Shown here piece by piece: positions 58,028-64,000 of a DNA stretch of 64,000 nt (the stretch's first letter is position 1; each line of letters starts with the position of its first letter). The position numbers and the translations under genes are program-made. Location of the stretch: positions 1-64,000 of the forward strand of contig NZ_FODT01000013.1 of NCBI RefSeq assembly GCF_900110435.1, read 5' to 3'. The notes under the pieces are model-generated. The model saw nothing but the letters and a program-made list of their open reading frames with translations. It had not been told where the DNA came from and did no database searches. Source of the DNA: Rhodopseudomonas pseudopalustris (GTDB taxonomy: Bacteria > Pseudomonadota > Alphaproteobacteria > Rhizobiales > Xanthobacteraceae).

Positions 58028-59626
58028 CTATGGATCGATCAAGACGCCCGGATTGAGCATCGCCAGCGGATCCAGCTCGCGCTTGGCCGCGCGCAGCGCC
58101 GCGGCGAACAGCTCTGGGCGCTGGCGGTCGTACCATTTGCGATGATCACGGCCGACCGCGTGATGATGCGTGATGGTGCCGCCGGCTTCGATCAGGGCGT
58201 CGCTCGCCGCATCCTTGATCGCCTGCCATTGCTCGAGCAGCGCGCCGTGGCGGCCGAGCGCGTGAAACGAGAAGTATGGCGCGGGCCCGTCCGGATAGAC
58301 GTGGGTGAAGCGACAGGTGACTTCGCCCTTGATACCAGTCGCAGTCTCGATCGCGCGTTCGGTCGCGGACTTGACCTTGTCGTGGAAGCTCTCGAAACGG
58401 TCCCAGGTGATCGAGGTCTCGAACGTGTCGTTGATCAGCGCCGCCGGCGTCAGGAATTCGCGCGCATAGGGCATCCGGATGAAGGCGTTGCGCCACAGGC
58501 CTGCGGCGCCTTCGCGATGCGCCTCGGCGGCGTTGGCCTTCTCCGTCGCGCCGCCGTGATCGGCGCAGCATTCCAGCGCGCGCGCCATCCACGCATCGAC
58601 CGGGTGGTCGCCGGATTCGAAGGCGAGCACCATGATCGCGACGCTGCCGTTGGCGGCGCCGGTGTTGAACGCCTCCTGCGGGTCCAGGATGCGGCAGTTC
58701 GACGGATACAGCCCCGCCTGCGCCACCGCGCGCACGGCGCGAGCCGCGGAGAACAGATCCGGAAAGCGCACCGAAGCGCCGGCGCGAAATCTCGGCTGCG
58801 CTTGCAGCCGCATCCAGGCTTGCGAGATCACGCCCAGAATGCCTTCGGACCCGATGAACATCCGGTCGGGGCTCGGGCCTGCGCCAGACCCCGGCAGCCG
58901 CCGCGTTTCCAGCACGCCGCGCGGCGTCACCACGCGGACGCTTTCGACGAAATCGTCGATATGGGTGTAGAGACTAACGAAATGGCCGCCGGAGCGGGTC
59001 GCGATCCAGCCGCCCAGCGTGGAATATTCGAAGCTCTGCGGAAAGTGACGCAGCGTCATGCCGTGCGGCTTGAGCTGAGCCTCCAGCGCCGGGCCATAAG
59101 CGCCGCCTTCGATCAGCGCCGCGCGCGAGGTCTTGTCGACTTCGACAACCCTGCCGAGGTTGCGCATGTCGAGCGCCACCGCGGCTTTGTAGCGACTGCC
59201 GTCGACGCGGCATTCGACGCCGCCGCACACCGAGGAACCGCCGCCGAACGGCGTCAGCGCCGCGCCCGCGCCCTCAGCCCAATCCATCACTGCGGCGATT
59301 TCCGCCTCGTTGCGCGGATAGGCGACGACATCGGGCGCAGCGTCGTAGTCGCCGAGCATGGCGCGGACGTAGTCCGGATAGGACTTGCCGTAGGTGTGCG
59401 CGGCGCGGTCATAGGTGTCGGTCGAGCAGATCGGGGCCAGCGAGGCCGGCGGCGTGATCCGCGGTTCAGGCAGCTTCAGGTCGCCGAGCTTCGGCACCGC
59501 GATGGTGTTGAAGCTGTCGCGGCCGAATTTCTGCCGGTATCGGCCGAGCACGAATGCCTGCTCGGCGTCAGTCATACCCTCGCCTTCACGTCCCCAACCG
59601 TAATGCTTCAGCCGAGCGCTGCCCAT
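58028..59626 (-). CDS. FAD-binding oxidase, alkyldihydroxyacetonephosphate-synthase (AgpS) type
   Basis: A 532-residue VAO-family flavoprotein. The opening ARLKHYGWG and the closing GTITHHHAVGRDHRKWYDRQ (with the triple His used in ether-bond formation) are those of AgpS-like enzymes. The FAD domain shows LTPFGGGSSVCGGVE, FPQSFEYSTLGGWIATRSGG and FIGSEGILGVI. AgpS swaps the acyl chain of acyl-DHAP for a fatty alcohol; many bacterial members are of unproven function. ATG 59626 with GGGAGG at five bases is preferred to ATG 59629. No acyl-DHAP partner gene is near. Confidence 0.88.
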   Translation of the reverse strand: MGSARLKHYGWGREGEGMTDAEQAFVLGRYRQKFGRDSFNTIAVPKLGDLKLPEPRITPPASLAPICSTDTYDRAAHTYGKSYPDYVRAMLGDYDAAPDVVAYPRNEAEIAAVMDWAEGAGAALTPFGGGSSVCGGVECRVDGSRYKAAVALDMRNLGRVVEVDKTSRAALIEGGAYGPALEAQLKPHGMTLRHFPQSFEYSTLGGWIATRSGGHFVSLYTHIDDFVESVRVVTPRGVLETRRLPGSGAGPSPDRMFIGSEGILGVISQAWMRLQAQPRFRAGASVRFPDLFSAARAVRAVAQAGLYPSNCRILDPQEAFNTGAANGSVAIMVLAFESGDHPVDAWMARALECCADHGGATEKANAAEAHREGAAGLWRNAFIRMPYAREFLTPAALINDTFETSITWDRFESFHDKVKSATERAIETATGIKGEVTCRFTHVYPDGPAPYFSFHALGRHGALLEQWQAIKDAASDALIEAGGTITHHHAVGRDHRKWYDRQRPELFAAALRAAKRELDPLAMLNPGVLIDP

Positions 59627-59757
59627 CATCGCCTCCCGTGTGGTTCGGCGACGATTACGGCGCGCCGATTTCAGCGCTTAGTCTGAAACGGGACAAGGGC
59701 TCCCGCAAGCGCGGCGTACAGACGCGGCGCGGCGCGCTGCGACGGGCCAGCGCAACG

Positions 59758-59797
59758 CTGGAGCGGGATGACTTGCCTTGTCGTCATCCTGCTCCAG
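59758..59797. terminator. 15-bp hairpin between the autotransporter and AgpS-like genes
   Basis: Arms 59758-59772 and 59783-59797 pair along 15 bp with one G-T pair and a 10-base loop, followed on the plus strand by CTTTGTTTCTC. It lies about 60 bases after the leftward autotransporter stop and before the AgpS-like gene start. Confidence 0.6.
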
Positions 59798-59821
59798 CTT
59801 TGTTTCTCAGCATCGTCTTTT

Positions 59822-59846
59822 CCGAAAGCCGGCGTCCGCCTTTCGG
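59822..59846 (-). terminator. Short hairpin directly after the autotransporter gene
   Basis: CCGAAAG (59822-59828) pairs with CTTTCGG (59840-59846), ten bases after the autotransporter stop. On the leftward strand it is the first of two hairpins in a row. Weak alone. Confidence 0.45.
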
Positions 59847-59855
59847 GATCATGTT

Positions 59856-61910
59856 CTAGAAAGCCAGTTTGAAGCCGCCGCTGACTCCACCGGCGTTGCC
59901 GCCTTGCCGGGCGAAGCTGGTCGTGCCCGTCAGCGTAGCCGTGACATTGGCGGCGACCACCGCCGACACGCCGGCCGCGACTCTGCCATAGGTGCCGCCA
60001 TCGGCCGACACCGGCGTCAGCACCGGCAGCAGCGGCGCCGTCACCAGCGTCGTCGTGACGGTGTGGCTGGAGCCGAGAAAATCATGCGCGGCGGTGAGAT
60101 TGAGGAACGGCGTGTAGACGCCGTTGCCGATCTGAAGCGGGTAACGGATCTGAACGCCAGCGTCGCCGGTGAGTGTGTTGAGGGTCTGCCGGTCCACCAG
60201 CATGGTGAGCAGGATGTCGCCGGTCTCGGTATAGGCCCGGATCGTGGCGTTGGTGTAGTTCAGCCCTGCAATCGGCCCGACCCGGAGCCGGCCGGCATCG
60301 AACAGATAGCCGCCGCGGCCGGCGACCGTGAAGACGTCAGCGCTGGTGTTGGCGCGGATGACGTCGATGATGCCGCGGCGTTCCAACGCGAAATCCTGAC
60401 GACCATAGGCAACGAGGCCGTCGGCAAACCAGTGCGCATCGGTGTAGGAGCCGTAGCCGGCGAACTGGAACGCGTCGATCCGGTTACGCGCATCCTGGAC
60501 CGCAAGTTTGACGTCCGGCTGCGAATAGCCGAACACCCCGCCAACGCGCCAGTTCGAATTGAACTGGTATTCGAGCCCGAGATAGCCGCCCGCTGCGCCG
60601 TAATCATAGCCGGCGGCATAGAACTGCCGGTCGCGATTGCCGCCGGCGTAGCTCGCGGCCCCGAAGACCGACCAGCGATCCGCCGGGTCCGCCAGCGCGA
60701 CGGCCTTACTCGGCATCGCGGCCATCGCGGCATTGACGCCGTAAGGCTGGAAGCGGCGGCTGGCCTCGAGGCGGTCGAACACCGAATTCGAGAAGCCGCC
60801 GAGCAGGCCGGTCGAGATGCCCGCCTGCGGCGCCACCGTGGTCGGCGCGTTGATCTGGTTCGCCATGTAGTTGGCGATCAGCGCCATCGCGGCGCCGGTC
60901 GGATGCACCGAGTTTTCATAGAAGCAGCCCGCGACATTCACCGCGACCGTCACCGGCGTCGAGCCGGTCCCCGGCCCGGCTTCGCACCCAAAAGAGCCCG
61001 CGGGGACACCAGCAAACCCATACATCCCAGGATTGTCGTGGATGCGCTGCTGCAGAATACCGAAATTGAACAGGAAGATGCGTACGCCCGCTTGCGCGAG
61101 CGGCGCCAGCAGCAGCTGGGTCTGCTGGTAGTAGGCGTCAGCCCATGCATCGCGCTGCGGGTCGCTGAAGTTGAATTGGCCGAGGGTCGCCCCCTGTGAG
61201 CCCAGGGTCCGCTCCGGGAACCATTTTGAACTCCCGGTGCCGAGCCATGCGATATTGCGCGCGCCTGCCGCCACCAATTGCTGTACGCCGCCCACGGCGT
61301 TCGAGGCCGACTGCAGCGCCCCCGCAACGATGATCTGGTTCTGGGAGGCGAGGTCACCGTTGCCGACATTGATGCCGGACAGGTCGTTGCCGCCGATCGA
61401 CAGCGCAATCAGATCACGATCAGTAAACCGTATCCCGCTGGCAACGAATTGTTGCAGTTCATAAGGCAGTCCGTAGCTGCTGGACAGGAACGGCATGGTG
61501 TTGGTGTTATTCGTGCGGGCGCCGCCGATCGAAAAATTCGTCAGGCTCGAAAGGCCGTAGATCGATTGCAGCGAGTCGACGAAATTGGTGCTGCCGGTAA
61601 ACCGGCAGCTCGTATAAGTGGGACTTGGACAAGGCCAGAAGTCGTTCGGAGTTAGCGTAAAAGGAAAATACGGGATGCTGACCGTGCCGCTCCCATAGGT
61701 TCCAATCAGGCGATATGCGCCGCCGGGCGCAGCGCCAGTATCGGCGTAGCTGTCACCGAAGCCAAACAGCCTGGCGAACTGAGCCTGCGCCGGAGCCGGC
61801 ATGGCGCCAGAAATCGCCGTCATCAAAGCGCTGGTCAGCAATACAGTCCAAATGCGCGTGAACAAATTCGGCGCACAATTCCCCGCGCCTCCGCTTGAAA
61901 TCCAGGCCAT
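59856..61910 (-). CDS. GDSL esterase autotransporter (EstA/ApeE type)
   Basis: A 684-residue secreted outer-membrane esterase. The signal peptide ends near residue 44 (PAPAQAQ). The GDSL passenger has block I FGFGDSYADTG with the nucleophile Ser, block III IGGNDLSGI and block V SVHPTGAAM with the catalytic Asp/His region. From about residue 400 on comes the autotransporter beta barrel (DRWSVFGAASYAGGNRDRQF, alternating aromatic strands), ending in GGFKLAF with the C-terminal Phe needed for barrel insertion. It hydrolyses lipid or ester substrates at the cell surface. ATG 61910 and GTG 61913 are both possible. Confidence 0.92.
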   Translation of the reverse strand: MAWISSGGAGNCAPNLFTRIWTVLLTSALMTAISGAMPAPAQAQFARLFGFGDSYADTGAAPGGAYRLIGTYGSGTVSIPYFPFTLTPNDFWPCPSPTYTSCRFTGSTNFVDSLQSIYGLSSLTNFSIGGARTNNTNTMPFLSSSYGLPYELQQFVASGIRFTDRDLIALSIGGNDLSGINVGNGDLASQNQIIVAGALQSASNAVGGVQQLVAAGARNIAWLGTGSSKWFPERTLGSQGATLGQFNFSDPQRDAWADAYYQQTQLLLAPLAQAGVRIFLFNFGILQQRIHDNPGMYGFAGVPAGSFGCEAGPGTGSTPVTVAVNVAGCFYENSVHPTGAAMALIANYMANQINAPTTVAPQAGISTGLLGGFSNSVFDRLEASRRFQPYGVNAAMAAMPSKAVALADPADRWSVFGAASYAGGNRDRQFYAAGYDYGAAGGYLGLEYQFNSNWRVGGVFGYSQPDVKLAVQDARNRIDAFQFAGYGSYTDAHWFADGLVAYGRQDFALERRGIIDVIRANTSADVFTVAGRGGYLFDAGRLRVGPIAGLNYTNATIRAYTETGDILLTMLVDRQTLNTLTGDAGVQIRYPLQIGNGVYTPFLNLTAAHDFLGSSHTVTTTLVTAPLLPVLTPVSADGGTYGRVAAGVSAVVAANVTATLTGTTSFARQGGNAGGVSGGFKLAF

Positions 61911-62056
61911 CACGAATCACCCCTTCCCCGCTGATCATGATGGGTGAGGCGATCCGGGGACACGGGCAACTGATGGAAATACGAAACGCACTAGTAATTA
62001 GTCTCGTCGCCAAGGATATCAGGTCGAAACGTTCGATCTCGCGGTATCCGCTTATT

Positions 62057-62590
62057 TCAGCGCGAGATCTCGCGCGCGGAAACGCTGTCGAGCAGCGCCA
62101 GCAGGCCGCGCAGGATCTGGACCGGCGACGGTGGACAACCGGGAATGTGTAGATCGACCGGGATCACCGCAGAGACGCCACCGGTAATCGCGTAACTACC
62201 GGCGAAACAGCCGCCATCTTTCGCGCAATCGCCGGTTGCGACGACCCATTTCGGTCCGGGCACCGCCTCATAGGTGAGGCGCAGCGCCTCGCGCATGTTG
62301 TGCGTCACAGGTCCGGTCACCATCAGCACGTCGGCATGACGCGGCGAGGCCACGAAGCGCAGACCGAACCGCTCGACGTCGTAATAGGCGTTGCTGAGCG
62401 CGTGGATTTCCAGTTCGCAGCCGTTGCAGGAGCCGGCGTCGACCTCGCGGATCGCGAGGCTGCGGCCCAGACGGCGGCGCGCCGTTTCGTTGACCAGCGC
62501 GGCAAGCTCGGCGACACCCGTCTCGTCCGGCGCCGGCGCGGTTTCGGTCAGGGGCTTTGCGAACAGGCTCTCGAACAGCAGCTTGCGCAT
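62057..62590 (-). CDS. Small (NuoB/HycG-like) iron-sulfur subunit of a group-4-hydrogenase-type complex
   Basis: A 177-residue subunit. The cluster ligands are VDAGSCNGCELEIHALSNAY (C-x2-C as in HycG/HyfI, not the C-C of NuoB), VATGDCAKDGG and IPGCPPSPVQILRGLLALL. It should hold the proximal [4Fe-4S] cluster that faces the large subunit. It follows the large-subunit gene by two bases. ATG 62590 (MRKLLFESLF) is chosen; the frame is open further up only inside the neighbour. It is the last gene of a leftward operon that continues past the window. Confidence 0.9.
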   Translation of the reverse strand: MRKLLFESLFAKPLTETAPAPDETGVAELAALVNETARRRLGRSLAIREVDAGSCNGCELEIHALSNAYYDVERFGLRFVASPRHADVLMVTGPVTHNMREALRLTYEAVPGPKWVVATGDCAKDGGCFAGSYAITGGVSAVIPVDLHIPGCPPSPVQILRGLLALLDSVSAREISR

Positions 62591-62592
62591 CG

Positions 62593-63999
62593 CTACAGAT
62601 CCACGCCGGAATAAGAGCAGTTGAACGATTTGTTGCACAGCGGGAAGTCGGCGATGATATTGCCCTCGATCACGGCTTCCAGCAGCGGCCATTGAAACCA
62701 GGACGGATCGCGCAGGTGGCAGCGCTCGACCACGCCGTCACGCAATCGCAGCCACACCAGAATGTCGCCGCGAAAACCCTCGACCAGCGCCAGGCCCTCG
62801 CAGACCTGCTCCGGCAGCGCCGGGGCGACGCAAATATCGCCGCCCGGCAGGCGATCGAGAATCTGGTCGACCAACGCGAGGCTCTGCTCGACCTCGCTGA
62901 TGCGAATCCAGATGCGCGCGTCGACGTCGCCCTCGGTCCGCACCGGGATTTCGAAGCGCAACTCGTCATAAGGGGCGTAGCCGAGCGTGCGCCTTGCATC
63001 GAAAGCGCGACCGGAGGCGCGGCCGACAAAGCCGCCGGCGGCGTACTGATCGGCCAGCGACGCCTTGAGAATCCCGGTCCCGACGGTGCGGTCCTGCAGC
63101 GACGCCGTGCGGTCGTAGAGTTCGATCAGTTCCGGCAGCTTGTTGCGCACGACGGCCAGCGCTTTGCGGATCGCTGCCGTTCCGGTCGCGTCGAGATCGC
63201 GCGTCACGCCGCCCAGCGTCACCACGTCGCGCATCAGGCGATGGCCGAAGGCGGCGTCCGCGGCGCGCAGCACGTTTTCGCGCAGCACGCCGAACTGGGC
63301 CAGCATGAGCGCGAACGCCGCGTCGTTGCAGATCGCGCCGATGTCGCCGAGATGATTGGCGAGGCGTTCGAGTTCGGCAACGAGCGCGCGTAGCCACACC
63401 GCGCGCGCCGGCACCGCAATCTCGGCCGCGGCCTCGACGGCGCGCGCAAACGCCAGCGCATAGGCCACCGTGCTGTCGCCGGAGACGCGGCCGGCGAGCC
63501 GCGCGGCGCGCGACAATTCCGCGCCGGCGAGCAGCCCGTCGATGCCCTTGTGCACATAGCCGAGCCGCTGCTCCAGCCGCACCACGGTCTCGCCGGAGAC
63601 GGTGAACCGGAAATGGCCGGGCTCGATGATGCCGGCATGGACCGGGCCGACCGCGACCTGATGCGCGCCCTCGCCTTCGACTGGCAGGAAGCGATAGGAC
63701 GGCGACGGCGCCAGGAATTCGACAGGCTCACCGAGCGGCGCGTGCACGCCCCATTGGCCGTGATCCAGCCAGGGCCGGTCGTCAATCGCGCCCTCAGGGA
63801 CGAGCCCGTAGAGATCGCGAATGGTGCGCTCGAGCCGCAACGCCGGCAGATGCTTGGCTGCGACCGAGGGGAAACTGCGATGCGGGCAGTCGAGGCTGAC
63901 GATTCCGATCTCGGCGGTGCGAGGATCGAACAGCGCCATGTGCACCATCGCCGGCTCCCCCCACAGCGAGAGCAACTGCCACTGCTGCTCGCTCAGCAT
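62593..63999 (-). CDS. Large (NuoC/D-HyfG-like) subunit of an Ehr-type complex, possibly 5'-truncated
   Basis: At least 468 residues; the window ends at an ATG that may be internal. The N-terminal part is NuoC-like (RTIRDLYGLVPEGAIDDRPW), followed by NuoD/NiFe-type sequence (VGPVHAGIIEPGHFRF, RLGYVHKGIDGLL, RLANHLGDIGAICNDAAF). The first nickel motif, R-x-C-G-x-C in hydrogenases, reads RVSGDS here. At the C-terminal site, D-P-C-x2-C, it reads FNCSYS. Three of four nickel ligands are thus serine, as expected for energy-converting-hydrogenase-related (Ehr) complexes that lack a NiFe centre. It probably belongs to a membrane ion-pumping complex. Confidence 0.85.
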   Translation of the reverse strand: MLSEQQWQLLSLWGEPAMVHMALFDPRTAEIGIVSLDCPHRSFPSVAAKHLPALRLERTIRDLYGLVPEGAIDDRPWLDHGQWGVHAPLGEPVEFLAPSPSYRFLPVEGEGAHQVAVGPVHAGIIEPGHFRFTVSGETVVRLEQRLGYVHKGIDGLLAGAELSRAARLAGRVSGDSTVAYALAFARAVEAAAEIAVPARAVWLRALVAELERLANHLGDIGAICNDAAFALMLAQFGVLRENVLRAADAAFGHRLMRDVVTLGGVTRDLDATGTAAIRKALAVVRNKLPELIELYDRTASLQDRTVGTGILKASLADQYAAGGFVGRASGRAFDARRTLGYAPYDELRFEIPVRTEGDVDARIWIRISEVEQSLALVDQILDRLPGGDICVAPALPEQVCEGLALVEGFRGDILVWLRLRDGVVERCHLRDPSWFQWPLLEAVIEGNIIADFPLCNKSFNCSYSGVDL

Positions 64000-64000
64000 C

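Noticed and set aside
1-64000. CRISPR arrays, tRNA or rRNA genes, insertion sequences, prophage
   Set aside because: Reading both strands I saw no regularly spaced repeats, no tRNA-like sequence, no transposase or integrase, and no phage structural genes; I could not run a tRNA or covariance-model search.

Overview
The window looks like chromosome of a purple non-sulfur alphaproteobacterium of the Rhodopseudomonas palustris type (Nitrobacteraceae/Bradyrhizobiaceae). The grounds are a peripheral light-harvesting (LH2) pucBA-pucC unit next to a bacteriophytochrome, tandem PpsR-type sites, an alphaproteobacterial flagellar block with flbD and sciP, high GC content, and the overall protein flavour. 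The species call is inference; no database was searched. I saw no tRNA, rRNA, CRISPR array, insertion sequence or prophage.

Layout. 1-4028: photosynthesis and light sensing. pucB, pucA and the start of pucC run leftward; the phytochrome kinase and its LuxR-type response regulator run rightward; two TGT-N12-ACA boxes lie between them. 4169-6502: a leftward nnrU-nnrS-DUF2249 unit linked to nitric-oxide physiology. 6691-13841: mixed metabolic and signalling genes (pgm, an FAD oxidoreductase, a hydrolase, a single-domain receiver, a metallophosphoesterase beside a decayed ABC ATPase, two small hypothetical genes). 14025-17718: a GntR regulator with allophanate hydrolase and a class C26 hydrolase. 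17871-21707: ilvD, a Crp-family regulator and small hypothetical genes.

21942-30821: fatty-acid or side-chain catabolism. Two acyl-CoA ligases flank a leftward six-gene beta-oxidation set (lipid-transfer thiolase, two MaoC hydratases, SDR, acyl-CoA dehydrogenase, enoyl-CoA hydratase), with a divergent TetR regulator and a palindromic operator. 30842-45026: a C-P lyase (phosphonate) locus. It has an accessory leftward operon (hexapeptide transferase, a PhnM paralogue, a DUF1045 2H-phosphoesterase), the transporter phnCDE1E2, phnF, and phnGHIJKLMN translationally coupled to a PPOX flavoprotein. Candidate Pho boxes precede the accessory operon and phnG, and a weaker one precedes phnC. phnP and phnO are absent.

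45090-52112: dps, a methyltransferase, a chemoreceptor with a C-terminal PilZ domain, a RecD-like helicase, a transglutaminase and small genes. 52194-57752: flagellar operon fliF-fliG-fliH-fliN-flbD with sciP upstream. 58028-61910: an AgpS-like FAD oxidase and a GDSL autotransporter. 62057-63999: small and large subunits of a group-4-hydrogenase/complex-I-like enzyme; the large subunit has lost most of the nickel-binding cysteines.

The observations I rate highest are the Ehr-type large subunit, the phosphonate accessory operon as a possible replacement for PhnP, the chimaeric LH2 alpha polypeptide under tandem PpsR sites beside a phytochrome, and the chemoreceptor-PilZ fusion.
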